Shown piece by piece: positions 23,484 to 32,266 of a DNA stretch of 38,422 bases. Position 1 is the first letter of the stretch. Every line of letters starts with the position of its first letter. The stretch is taken from the NCBI GenBank assembly GCA_023436225.1, contig JAEZKA010000038.1, positions 1 to 38,422 on the forward strand, given 5' to 3'. The stretch comes from Bacillota bacterium (lineage in GTDB: Bacteria; Bacillota; Clostridia; Lachnospirales; Lachnospiraceae). A program made the translations under genes and the position numbers. The notes beneath the pieces were generated by a model. That model made no database searches, was not told where the DNA came from, and saw only the letters and a program-made list of their open reading frames with translations.

Positions 23484-24104
23484 TCACGTTTCATAACTTT
23501 CAATGCTATGTTTTATTTTACTAAGGTCATAGCCCTTGCGGTAAAGAGATGCAATCAGCTTTTGTTTTTCTTCTGCCGATAATCCCTGTGGGTTTTTAGT
23601 CTTTTTTTCAATAGCTTTACGAATTGCAATCATTTCGGCATCCTCAGAAGCTTCTGCTTCATATTCTGTATCGAACACAGTCTGAATAAGATCCTTATTG
23701 ATCCCTTTTTGTTGTAGTTCGTTTCTAATCATCATTTTACTTTTTCTGTTTTTACGAGACCTAACATAGGCTGTAGCGAAACGTTCATCATTCAGATAAC
23801 CGTAGTGTTTGACGTATTCGATTACCCGATCGATGATCTCATCGCGGTATTCCTCTCGGGACAGCCTCATGCGTAGCTCCTGTTCGCAGCGATCCATAAA
23901 CTTAAGGATTAAAAGTGCCTTATCAATCGCTTTTGGATAGATTAGAAGCTCAATCAGCTTTTCGTATTGTTCTGGAAGGATGGATTGACCTTCTTCCAGA
24001 GAAAGCTTCTCCAGCTCTTTCTCGGTTAATATAAATGCAAATTTCTCATCAATATAGATACGGACCTTGGATTTTTCTGCTTTTTCAAGCTTAGTAATTA
24101 TCAT
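23484..24104 (-). CDS. recX: Regulatory protein RecX
   Basis: 206 residues from the ATG at 24104 with GGGAGA seven bases upstream; the 43 extra in-frame codons to 24233 have no support. It has the RecX three-helix repeats: ALLILKFMDRCEQELRMRL, VKHYGYLNDERFATAYVRSR and IRNELQQKGI, followed by a third LIASLYRKGYDLSKI unit. RecX modulates RecA filaments. It is encoded downstream of recA, as in many bacteria, but a 300-bp structured spacer separates them. Confidence 0.92.
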   Translation of the reverse strand: MIITKLEKAEKSKVRIYIDEKFAFILTEKELEKLSLEEGQSILPEQYEKLIELLIYPKAIDKALLILKFMDRCEQELRMRLSREEYRDEIIDRVIEYVKHYGYLNDERFATAYVRSRKNRKSKMMIRNELQQKGINKDLIQTVFDTEYEAEASEDAEMIAIRKAIEKKTKNPQGLSAEEKQKLIASLYRKGYDLSKIKHSIESYET

Positions 24105-24298
24105 AGTTAGTCTCCCTGATGGCGTTTTGTGCCATCTCAAACAATACCTGAAAGAAATCTTATAGGTATATCCAAGTATTATGATGCTTTTCTCAACACT
24201 TGTGGATAGTAAGATGATGCTTTTTCTTCGCACTTTATCCTACCTCTCTGCTAAGAGATAATAAGATCGTAATAAATTGATATAGATCCATAAGATAA

Positions 24299-24372
24299 GG
24301 CTCTTCCCGAGTAGCGAGAAAGAATGGCTTCGAAAGCTTTATAACCCATCTTTAACTCTATCGAGAACAGCC
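24299..24372 (-). other. Nested hairpin in the recA-recX spacer
   Basis: The plus-strand arms GGCTCTTCCCG (24299-24309) and CGAGAACAGCC (24362-24372) pair over 11 positions with one mismatch and one G-T pair. Inside are AAGATGG/CCATTCTT (one bulge) and a small GCTT/AAGC hairpin. There is no T run. It may slow or end transcription after recA or protect its 3' end. The remainder of the spacer 24105-24405 shows only a direct repeat, ATGATGCTTTT, near 24182 and 24213. Confidence 0.5.
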
Positions 24373-24405
24373 TCAAAATGTATCTATTATAGCCGTAAAT
24401 AATAC

Positions 24406-25431
24406 TTATTCAAGAACCTCATTATAATTCTTGGCAGGTAGAAGCATATATTTTTCTCTTACCTTTGCCTCAACTTCTTCACAAATGGAAGGATTATCTA
24501 GCAGAAATTGCTTTGCATTCTCACGTCCTTGACCGATCTTGGCATCATTATAAGAAAACCATGCGCCGCTTTTAATGATAATACTAGCTTCTGCCGCCAG
24601 GTCAAGTATGTCACCTTCCCTGGAGATTCCCTTGCCGAACATGATATCAAATTCTGCTTCCTTAAAGGGAGGAGCTATCTTATTCTTAACGACCTTGATA
24701 CGGGTCCTGTTGCCGACAACCTCGCCGCCTTGCTTTAAGGATTCTATCCTTCTGACATCCAGACGGATGGAGGAATAGAACTTAAGGGCACGTCCACCAG
24801 TGGTAGTCTCTGGACTACCGAACATTACACCAACCTTCTCACGGAGCTGATTAATAAATACTACGATACAATTGGACTTACTGATTACTGCAGTAAGCTT
24901 TCTGAGTGCCTGTGACATAAGTCTTGCCTGAAGACCCACATGAGAATCACCCATCTCACCGTCAATCTCAGCTTTAGGAACCAATGCTGCTACGGAGTCA
25001 ACGATAATAATATCGACTGCCCCGGAACGTACCATGGTTTCCGTAATTTCCAGAGCTTGTTCTCCGTTATCCGGCTGTGAAATATATAAATTATCAATAT
25101 CTACACCAATATTCTTTGCATATACAGGGTCTAGAGCATGCTCGGCATCAATGAAGCCTGCAATGCCGCCTCTCTTCTGTACTTCAGCAACCATATGAAG
25201 TGCTACTGTTGTCTTACCACTGGACTCGGGACCATAGATCTCCAGAATTCTTCCCTTTGGAACACCGCCTAAGCCTAATGCAATATCTAAACTGATGGAA
25301 CCGGTAGGAATCGTCTCGATATTCATATTTGCATTCGTATCACCAAGCTTCATGATAGAGCCTTTGCCGTATTGCTTTTCAATCTGAGCGAGAGCAGATT
25401 CCAATGCTCTTATTTTATCATCCTTTGCCAT
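24406..25431 (-). CDS. recA: Recombinase RecA
   Basis: 341 residues from the ATG at 25431 (AAAGGGAG eight bases upstream); the frame to 25494 crosses the promoter and is rejected. Walker A GPESSGKT is at 67-74. Other RecA hallmarks are GFIDAEHALDP, IIVDSVAALVP, FINQLREKVGVMFGSPETTTGG and ALKFYSSIRLDVRR. The C-terminal tail after KYMLLPAK is short and lacks the acidic extension of E. coli RecA. Expression is predicted to be SOS-controlled by a LexA-type box at 25473. Confidence 0.98.
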   Translation of the reverse strand: MAKDDKIRALESALAQIEKQYGKGSIMKLGDTNANMNIETIPTGSISLDIALGLGGVPKGRILEIYGPESSGKTTVALHMVAEVQKRGGIAGFIDAEHALDPVYAKNIGVDIDNLYISQPDNGEQALEITETMVRSGAVDIIIVDSVAALVPKAEIDGEMGDSHVGLQARLMSQALRKLTAVISKSNCIVVFINQLREKVGVMFGSPETTTGGRALKFYSSIRLDVRRIESLKQGGEVVGNRTRIKVVKNKIAPPFKEAEFDIMFGKGISREGDILDLAAEASIIIKSGAWFSYNDAKIGQGRENAKQFLLDNPSICEEVEAKVREKYMLLPAKNYNEVLE

Positions 25432-25472
25432 ATCTAATCTCCCTTTTAATGAAGGCCACGCCCTCAAAATAC

Positions 25473-25484
25473 GAACTAATGTTC
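25473..25484. promoter_or_regulatory. LexA (SOS) box of recA
   Basis: GAACTAATGTTC, flanked by C on the left (CGAACTAATGTTCT), a perfect match to the gram-positive SOS pattern GAAC-N4-GTTC. It sits just downstream of the -10 box, overlapping the expected transcription start. Confidence 0.88.
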
Positions 25485-25492
25485 TTGTATTC

Positions 25493-25521
25493 ATATTATC
25501 TTATTTCCTATGCAATGTCAA
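25493..25521 (-). promoter_or_regulatory. Sigma-A promoter of recA
   Basis: TTGACA (25516-25521), 17 bp, TAATAT (25493-25498). Confidence 0.85.
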
Positions 25522-25741
25522 TACTAAATCAAGAAACATAATTTGAATTCAATATTAGGAATATTGCTTAGAATAATGATAGTTTAACACACCCTTTGGA
25601 CAAAGAATGACCTTCTACAGCAATAAATTGCAAATCAATCGGAAAATTTACAATATTAATTGGGTATCCGGGTGCTTACATGATTACAAGAGGGTTACAA
25701 TGTACCTAATGATTAACAGAATATAAAGTTACTCGTATTAG

Positions 25742-25829
25742 ATCATGAACATAAAACATGTTCATGATCTTTCACTCCGATCGCATACCCACAAGCGAGC
25801 TTGCGATATGCTCACTACGTTTCCATTAT
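25742..25829. repeat. 88-bp double-hairpin repeat, unit 1
   Basis: It begins with the perfect palindrome ATCATGAACAT/ATGTTCATGAT around a 5-nt loop, and then has a second hairpin, CAAGC-GA-GCTTG, within GCATA/TATGC. It ends CGTTTCCATTAT. Confidence 0.9.
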
Positions 25830-25917
25830 ATCATGAACATAAAACATGTTCATGATCTTTCACTCCGATCGCATATTCACAAGCGAGCTTGCAATATGCT
25901 CACTACGTTTCCATTAT
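25830..25917. repeat. 88-bp double-hairpin repeat, unit 2
   Basis: Tandem copy of unit 1 with only three differences. They change the second hairpin to a longer stem, GCATATT/AATATGC. The pair lies just 3' of ilvA in the 572-base recA-ilvA spacer (25432-26003), where nothing else was seen besides the recA promoter and SOS box. Confidence 0.9.
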
Positions 25918-26003
25918 ATCAATGTTGGCAGTATTTGTAAACCTTTGCTATATCGGTAAAATAGACGAACTTTTTAATGTTTTCTATGTAAAACAACGAT
26001 ACC

Positions 26004-27221
26004 CTAGTATAATTTATTTGGCTGGCAGATCTTAGGATTATAACCATGATCGATGAGAGCTTGTACTATCTCCTGCTTATGCTCCTGACCGAAGGTCTCC
26101 ATAGTAATGGTGAGTTCCACAGCGGCATTCCGGTTAATGCTTACGAACTGGTTGTGGTCAAGTCGGATAACATTACCCTGAGCCTTGGCAATGATGCTTG
26201 CCACATTCACAAGCTCACCGGGACGGTCTGGAAGCAATACGGATACGGTAAACACTCTGCCTCTCTGTATGAGACCGTGTTGTACAATAGAAGCCACTGT
26301 AATGATATCCATATTTCCGCCACTAAGGATGGAAACCACCTTCTTATCCTTGCAATTTAGATGCTTTAATGCTGCCACGGTAAGAAGGCCGGAATTTTCA
26401 ACTACCATTTTATGATTCTCAATAATATCTAAGAAGTTAACAATCAGCTCCTGATCCTCAACGGTTATTATATCATCCACATATTTCTGAATGTATGGAA
26501 ATACTACATCTCCAGGAGTCTTCACGGCAGTACCATCAGCGATGGTATCTATATGAGGAAGCGTTACAACATGCCCGGCCTTTAAGGATTCCTTCATGCA
26601 GGCTGCACCTGCAGGCTCTACACCGATTACCTTGACATTGGGATTAAGCATTTTAGCCAGAGTAGCGACACCGGCCAATAGACCGCCGCCACCAACTGGA
26701 GCCAGAATAATATCTACGGTCGGAAGATCTTTAAATATCTCCATAGCAATGGTTCCCTGACCAGTTGCTACGCCCTCATCATTAAAGGGATGAATAAAGG
26801 TATAACCCTTTTCCTGGGATAGCTGAAGTGCATATTGACATGCTTCATCATAGACATTTCCATATAAAATAACTTCTGCACCATAGCTCTTGGTACGATT
26901 CACCTTAATTAATGGTGTAGTGGATGGCATAACAATAATTGCTTTCGCTTGATAGAGTTTTGCTGCATAAGCGACTCCCTGAGCATGATTACCGGCAGAA
27001 GCAGTAATAAGACCTCGTTCTCTCTCTTCCTTGGTCAGGGTACTAATCTTATAATAAGCACCACGAACCTTATAAGCACCGGTAAATTGCATGTTTTCAG
27101 GCTTAAGATATACCTTATTGCCGGTGGTATTGGAGAAATAGTCGCTGTAAACCAGCTCCGTACGCAGTATTACCTTCTTAACGGCTTCTGTTGCTTCTTC
27201 AAACTTATCTAATGTCATCAT
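26004..27221 (-). CDS. ilvA: Threonine ammonia-lyase (threonine dehydratase), ACT-containing
   Basis: 405 residues. PLP fold type II with the cofactor lysine K51 in TGAYKVRGA, the glycine loop GGGGLLAG and TASAGNHAQGVA. The C-terminal region (about 325-405) is a single ACT-like domain (VSVLLPDRPGELVNVASIIAKAQGNV). It converts threonine to 2-oxobutyrate and ammonia. The length and single ACT domain match the shorter, TdcB-like clostridial enzymes rather than the long biosynthetic IlvA with two ACT-like repeats. GGAGGG precedes the ATG. It is a single-gene unit. Confidence 0.94.
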   Translation of the reverse strand: MMTLDKFEEATEAVKKVILRTELVYSDYFSNTTGNKVYLKPENMQFTGAYKVRGAYYKISTLTKEERERGLITASAGNHAQGVAYAAKLYQAKAIIVMPSTTPLIKVNRTKSYGAEVILYGNVYDEACQYALQLSQEKGYTFIHPFNDEGVATGQGTIAMEIFKDLPTVDIILAPVGGGGLLAGVATLAKMLNPNVKVIGVEPAGAACMKESLKAGHVVTLPHIDTIADGTAVKTPGDVVFPYIQKYVDDIITVEDQELIVNFLDIIENHKMVVENSGLLTVAALKHLNCKDKKVVSILSGGNMDIITVASIVQHGLIQRGRVFTVSVLLPDRPGELVNVASIIAKAQGNVIRLDHNQFVSINRNAAVELTITMETFGQEHKQEIVQALIDHGYNPKICQPNKLY

Positions 27222-27238
27222 TGTTTAACCCTCCATCT

Positions 27239-27254
27239 ACGTGTGGTCACACGT
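27239..27254. promoter_or_regulatory. 16-bp inverted repeat at the ilvA transcription start
   Basis: ACGTGTG-GT-CACACGT with perfect 7-bp arms. It runs from the predicted start point to just above the ribosome site, an ideal repressor position. No regulator is known for it. Confidence 0.5.
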
Positions 27255-27259
27255 TAAAA

Positions 27260-27288
27260 TTTATAGGATGGGAGCTTGTAAATGTGCA
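27260..27288 (-). promoter_or_regulatory. Candidate ilvA promoter
   Basis: TGCACA (27283-27288, 4/6), 17 bp, TATAAA (27260-27265). The -35 is weak. Confidence 0.4.
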
Positions 27289-27326
27289 GTTACAAAACTC
27301 TCTTCTTATCATTGTCTGCAAATATA

Positions 27327-27364
27327 CAATAGAAAGACCATATCACGATCTTTCGTTTGTCATG
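27327..27364. repeat. 38-bp interspersed palindromic repeat, divergent copy 4
   Basis: CAATAGAAAG at the left end and TTTGTCATG at the right match the family ends and the length is 38 bp. The centre differs and forms its own GAAAGA/TCTTTC hairpin. It lies between ftsY and ilvA. Confidence 0.45.
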
Positions 27365-27388
27365 AATTAAAGGTATCGCAAAACGAGA

Positions 27389-28324
27389 TTACGCTTCATT
27401 CTTTTGGAACAATGCATTGATAAAATCCTCTGCATTGAATTTCTGGAGATCATCAATTTTTTCACCGATACCGATGTACTTTACCGGAATACCTAGCTCG
27501 GATTGGATTGCGATGGCAATACCACCCTTTGCAGTACCATCCAGCTTGGTAAGGACGATACCTGTAATTTCAGCTACTTCATTGAATTCCTTAGCCTGAG
27601 CAAGTGCATTCTGACCAGTGGTACCATCCAAAACAACTAAGGTCTCACGATAGGCCTCGGGATATTCACGTTCAATAACACGGTCAATTTTCTTCAATTC
27701 CTCCATAAGGTTTTTCTTATTATGAAGACGTCCTGCGGTGTCGCACAATAATACATCCGTATTTCGTGATTTTGCTGCGGTTACGGCATCATAAATTACT
27801 GCAGCGGGATCGGAGCCTTCCCTCTGTGCGATAATATCAACATTGGCTCTGTGAGCCCATTCCGTCAGCTGCTCTATGGCCGCGGCACGGAAAGTATCGG
27901 CTGCAGCAACCATAACTTTTTTACCCATATCCTTCATTTGACCGGCAAGCTTACCAACGGAGGTAGTCTTACCAACACCATTCACACCGATTAATAACAC
28001 AACTGATTTTCTGTTTTCAAATTCATAAGCATTATCAGCAAGCTGCATCTGCTCTTTCATACTGTTAATTAATAGTTGCCGACATTCGGATGGATCCTTG
28101 ATCTTATTCTCCTTCACCTTTTGACGAAGATTTTCTATAATAGCCGTGGTAGTATTGATACCAAGATCTGCCATGATAAGGATTTCTTCCAGCTCTTCAT
28201 AAAAATCATCATCAATGCTGGAGAAGCCGCTAAAAATTGCGTCTATTCCATGAGCTATACTATTGCGTGTCTTAGACAGACCCTGTACTAATTTACTGAA
28301 AAAACCTGATTTATTCTCTCCCAT
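27389..28324 (-). CDS. ftsY: Signal recognition particle receptor FtsY
   Basis: 311 residues: short N region, then the NG GTPase domain with GVNGVGKT (113-120), DTFRAAAIEQL, DTAGRLHNKKNLM and TKLDGTAKGG. It lacks the long acidic A domain of E. coli FtsY, as is usual in Firmicutes. It docks Ffh-ribosome complexes at the membrane. It follows smc after a 332-bp spacer, in the conserved rnc-smc-ftsY order. Confidence 0.97.
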   Translation of the reverse strand: MGENKSGFFSKLVQGLSKTRNSIAHGIDAIFSGFSSIDDDFYEELEEILIMADLGINTTTAIIENLRQKVKENKIKDPSECRQLLINSMKEQMQLADNAYEFENRKSVVLLIGVNGVGKTTSVGKLAGQMKDMGKKVMVAAADTFRAAAIEQLTEWAHRANVDIIAQREGSDPAAVIYDAVTAAKSRNTDVLLCDTAGRLHNKKNLMEELKKIDRVIEREYPEAYRETLVVLDGTTGQNALAQAKEFNEVAEITGIVLTKLDGTAKGGIAIAIQSELGIPVKYIGIGEKIDDLQKFNAEDFINALFQKNEA

Positions 28325-28534
28325 TTCCTATAACCATACCTTTCACATTATATATCCTTGATGCTATAGTGGCATTTTGACAAGCAAATAACTATTCACA
28401 TTTTGTATAATTATAACATTCCGATTTTATTAAAATTCATAATATCATTTCAAAGACCTACAAGCAAGAGCATTTTTCATTTTTATTAAAAACTGTATGT
28501 TGAGTCCGGTACTATATGCTGTCTGCCTCTAAAA

Positions 28535-28604
28535 TGATAGAAAGTATACTTTGCGAAATTATCATATGAATGATAAGATCCACCGCCTTAAGCAGGCGGG
28601 GATC
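28535..28604. other. smc-ftsY spacer: repeat copy 5 and a GC-rich hairpin
   Basis: The 38-bp repeat family occurs at 28535-28572 (core AAAGTATACTTTGCGAA). It abuts a hairpin with arms GATCCACCGCC (28577-28587) and GGCGGGGATC (28595-28604). The hairpin has no T run; it may be the 3' end of the smc transcript. Elsewhere in 28325-28656 a TATAAT near 28410 has no convincing -35, and nothing else was seen. Confidence 0.55.
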
Positions 28605-28656
28605 CTATGTATGATGATTACTATTAATTTATTCTATAATCATTATTTAATGAAGC

Positions 28657-31600
28657 TTATTTATCCAACTGGCCTTCGATCAGGTTGACGGATACTAAGG
28701 TAGATACCCCCTTCTCTTGCATTGTGATACCGTATAATATATCAGCAGCTGCCATGGTACCTCGACGATGGGTAATGATAATGAACTGAGTGTCCTTGGT
28801 CAGCTTATGCAAATATTTCGCAAAACGTCCAACATTGGAATCGTCCAAAGCGGCTTCAATCTCATCCAATAGACAGAAAGGAGAAGGCTTTAAATTCTGA
28901 ATCGCAAATAATAAAGAGATTGCTGTTAGAGCCTTCTCACCACCGGATAGTTGCATCATGTTCTGAAGCTTCTTACCAGGTGGCTGTGCATTGATTCGGA
29001 TACCCGCTTCCAGAATATCTTCACTTTCTGTAAGCTCCAGATCTGCTTGTCCACCACCGAATAATTCCTTAAATACGACATTGAACTCATCGTTAATGGC
29101 TTTAAACTTCTCTTCAAATTGTATTCGCATCTCGGTATCCAGCTCATTGATAATCTGTAATAATGCTTCCTCCGCCTTAATCAGGTCTTCACGTTGAGTA
29201 TGCAGGAATTCATATCGCTCTGAAAGATTACGGAAATCTTCAATTGCGTTAACATTCACATCACCGAGTTCTTTGATTTTGGTCTTAATCTCCCCAATCA
29301 TTTTTTTCACCTGGGTCAGACTGATTTCTTCATCAATCGGATACTCGGCTGCCGTCGAGTAGGTCAACTCATATTCCTCCCACATGTAGCTCATTTGTAG
29401 GTCGGTCTGTTCAATGATTTTATCACGTTGGCTGGTCAGTCGGAAGCATTCCTTATCCAGCTCCGTCATTCGGTTGGATAACTCTTCTCTCTTGGTAAAG
29501 AAATTCTTATGAATACCGGTAATTTGTTCCCGCCTAGCAGATTGATTTCGTATCTTCTCCTCTAATTCGGTGATTTGGATGTTAAAGGACACAATCTGTT
29601 CTTCTGCCTGACCAATCATTCGATTCTTTTCCTCTATAACCAAGGAAGCACGCTTTATATCAGAGATGAGAGTGGTCTCTTCCTCAAACAGCTTTTCAAT
29701 CTCTCTTTTTACACGTCGAATATTCTCAAGGATAAACTGATTGCTCTGCTCTAAGGCTGACATCTCAAGCTTTAGCGCGGATGCCTTCTCATTCGCTTCC
29801 TGCTCTAAGCTGCGCTCCTTCTCTAGTTTTTTGTTCAGTTGTTCTATCAGAGCTTCTTTTTCCTTGTTCTGCTGAGTGTTCTGAGATAAGGAATCATTTA
29901 ACTTAGCCAGATTATCCTTCAAATCTCTTGCCTGAAGTTCAATCTCCTGTAACTCCTTAACATATTCCTGATAAATTGCTTCGGAATCAGCCTTCTTAGA
30001 AAGTTCTTGATCCAGATTCATCTTGGCAGTATTTTGCTCCAGGAATTTCTCCTGTAGGGATTGCTTCAATGTTTCTAGCTCTGCACGTAGTTTGGTTCGG
30101 TTATTCCTAGCTTCTTCTCTTCTGAACACCAGATCCTTGGTCTGCTTTTCCAAGGCTTTTACAGCATCCTCCATCTCCTCGATTTCACGACGTCGACCAA
30201 GAAGATTACTGGAGTTTTTATAAGCACCGCCGGAGATAGAACCACCGGGTGTCAATAGCTCACCCTCCAGTGTAACAATACGAAGACTGTAATTGTATTT
30301 TTTTGCAATTGCAGTTGCATGATCGATATCATCAACTACAATAATTCTTCCAAGAAGATAATCAATTAATGCATTAAATCTGGAATCAGCCTCTACCAGA
30401 CTGCTTGCAATACCAAGAACTCCGGCTTCCTGCAACACCCTATCTTGATTTACTCCATTACCCGCAGACATATTGGTTAATGGCAGAAAGGTAGCCCTTC
30501 CGAATTTATTCTGTTTCAAATATTGAATTAGCCCCTTGGCAGTTGCTTCATTATCGGTAACAATATTCTGAATAGTCCCGCCGAGAGCAGTCTCTATAGC
30601 GGTTTCATAGGCCTTGTCTACCTTAATAATATCAGCTACGACACCGATGATCCCGGGCATCTGAGCTTTCCGCTCCATGACTTTTTTAATACTAATACCG
30701 TAGCCCTCATAACGCTCTGTGAGGTTCATAAGAGAATCAAGACGTGATTTCTCTCCTAAATATCTGGCTTGAAACTCATTATATTCATTATTAATCGTAT
30801 CGATGTTAGTCTGGATATCATTGATGGATTGTTCCACCTGAGCACTTCTTGAGGTTTGTTCTATGATTTCTTCCGATAGCTGTCTTAGATTTTCCTTAAA
30901 AACTACTATCGTCTCGTCATATAGGCATTCTTCGCTCTTATTCTTTAAAATTCTCTGATTAAGATCCGCTTTACGAAGAGTATTTTGTTCTAGCATTGTC
31001 TCATAACGTTGCATATTACTCTTAATGCCGGAATTGATATTCAGATGCTCAAAAATACCATTGTTACATTCCTCAATTTCCTTTGAATACTTCTGAATAT
31101 TATCCTTGATTCTATTTAATTCCTTTAATGCAGAAGTAAGAATATCATCCATGCCGGCAATTTTATCATCGATTAAGGCTTTTTCTGAAAGATAATCGCT
31201 CTCTTCTGATTTCTTAGTATTGACTGCTATCTTCGTATTTTCTATTCTGTTCTGAATATAGACATCATTTTGCTGCAGACTGCTGATCTGTTCCTTCAGA
31301 ACCTTAATATCGCCTTCTGCCTTTTCTTTTCGAAGCTTCAGCTCGTTAAAGATATTCTTATCTTCTTCGATGACCTGGTCACATTCTTCCAATTGTTGCT
31401 CCAGACGGACATATTCTTCCTTTGTATTCTCATATTCCAGCTTAGTGCCTTCAAAATCCGATGTAGCAATATTTAGTTTCTCTTCAAGCTGATCCTTAGA
31501 GCTACGTAGCTTATCAAACTCTCTCAGAAATTGATTTACTTCCAGACTCTTCAATTCTTCTTTTAATTTAAGATATACTCTGGCAACTCCAGACTGTTTC

Positions 31601-32217
31601 TCCAAAGGAGCCAGCTGCTTTTCAATTTCTTTGATGATATCGGTAATACGGGAGAGATTAAGCTTCTCTTCCTCCAGATTTTTCTCGGCTGTATGTTTTC
31701 TTCTTTTAAATTTAACGATACCAGCTGCTTCATCAAAGAGCTCTCGGCGATCCTCCGGCTTTCCGCTCAGAATCTTATCGATCTGACCTTGTCCTATGAT
31801 GGAATAACCTTCCTTACCAATACCGGTGTCCATGAATAATTCATGGACATCCTTAAGACGACAGGAGGTTCCGTTAATCAGGTATTCACTCTCACCAGAA
31901 CGGTAAACGCGTCTTGCAACCGTTACTTCTTCATATTCAATTGGAAGCTTGTGCTCGGAGTTATCGAGAGTAATGGCAACATAAGCGTAGCCTAAGGGCT
32001 TACGTGTTTGTGTTCCGGAGAAAATAACATCCTCCATCTTAGCGCCACGAAGTTGTTTTGCACTCTGTTCCCCTAAAACCCAGCGCACTGCATCGGCCAC
32101 ATTACTCTTACCACTACCGTTTGGTCCAACGATACCGGTAATACCATCATGAAATTCAAGTACAATTTTATTAGCAAATGATTTAAAACCGTGAACTTCA
32201 ATACTTTTTAAATACAT
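28657..32217 (-). CDS. smc: Chromosome segregation protein SMC
   Basis: 1186 residues, normal length. Walker A GPNGSGKSN (31-39) is followed by long coiled coils (about 165-500 and 670-1020) separated by the hinge (about 510-650, GYGISIKKVMERKAQMPGIIGVVADII). At the C terminus are the ABC signature LSGGEKALTAISLLF and Walker B FCLLDEIEAALDD. It forms the condensin core with ScpA and ScpB, which are not in this window. GGGAGA precedes the ATG. It lies 49 bp after rnc. Confidence 0.98.
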   Translation of the reverse strand: MYLKSIEVHGFKSFANKIVLEFHDGITGIVGPNGSGKSNVADAVRWVLGEQSAKQLRGAKMEDVIFSGTQTRKPLGYAYVAITLDNSEHKLPIEYEEVTVARRVYRSGESEYLINGTSCRLKDVHELFMDTGIGKEGYSIIGQGQIDKILSGKPEDRRELFDEAAGIVKFKRRKHTAEKNLEEEKLNLSRITDIIKEIEKQLAPLEKQSGVARVYLKLKEELKSLEVNQFLREFDKLRSSKDQLEEKLNIATSDFEGTKLEYENTKEEYVRLEQQLEECDQVIEEDKNIFNELKLRKEKAEGDIKVLKEQISSLQQNDVYIQNRIENTKIAVNTKKSEESDYLSEKALIDDKIAGMDDILTSALKELNRIKDNIQKYSKEIEECNNGIFEHLNINSGIKSNMQRYETMLEQNTLRKADLNQRILKNKSEECLYDETIVVFKENLRQLSEEIIEQTSRSAQVEQSINDIQTNIDTINNEYNEFQARYLGEKSRLDSLMNLTERYEGYGISIKKVMERKAQMPGIIGVVADIIKVDKAYETAIETALGGTIQNIVTDNEATAKGLIQYLKQNKFGRATFLPLTNMSAGNGVNQDRVLQEAGVLGIASSLVEADSRFNALIDYLLGRIIVVDDIDHATAIAKKYNYSLRIVTLEGELLTPGGSISGGAYKNSSNLLGRRREIEEMEDAVKALEKQTKDLVFRREEARNNRTKLRAELETLKQSLQEKFLEQNTAKMNLDQELSKKADSEAIYQEYVKELQEIELQARDLKDNLAKLNDSLSQNTQQNKEKEALIEQLNKKLEKERSLEQEANEKASALKLEMSALEQSNQFILENIRRVKREIEKLFEEETTLISDIKRASLVIEEKNRMIGQAEEQIVSFNIQITELEEKIRNQSARREQITGIHKNFFTKREELSNRMTELDKECFRLTSQRDKIIEQTDLQMSYMWEEYELTYSTAAEYPIDEEISLTQVKKMIGEIKTKIKELGDVNVNAIEDFRNLSERYEFLHTQREDLIKAEEALLQIINELDTEMRIQFEEKFKAINDEFNVVFKELFGGGQADLELTESEDILEAGIRINAQPPGKKLQNMMQLSGGEKALTAISLLFAIQNLKPSPFCLLDEIEAALDDSNVGRFAKYLHKLTKDTQFIIITHRRGTMAAADILYGITMQEKGVSTLVSVNLIEGQLDK

Positions 32218-32266
32218 TCATAGTCTCCCATCTATATCCTAGAGTACTTTCTTTTTATTGCATAAA

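Noticed and set aside
24105..24233. N-terminal extension of RecX by 43 residues
   Set aside because: The extra residues do not resemble RecX, and the ATG at 24104 has its own GGGAGA site.
25758..25940. Small plus-strand open frame in the 88-bp repeats
   Set aside because: It is an open frame across duplicated palindromes with no ribosome site, and its protein repeats only because the DNA does.
27327..27364. Terminator after ftsY
   Set aside because: The GAAAGA/TCTTTC hairpin lacks a T run; its ends fit the 38-bp repeat family better.
28320..28430. ftsY promoter at a TATAAT near 28410
   Set aside because: No acceptable -35 hexamer was found at 16-18 bp.
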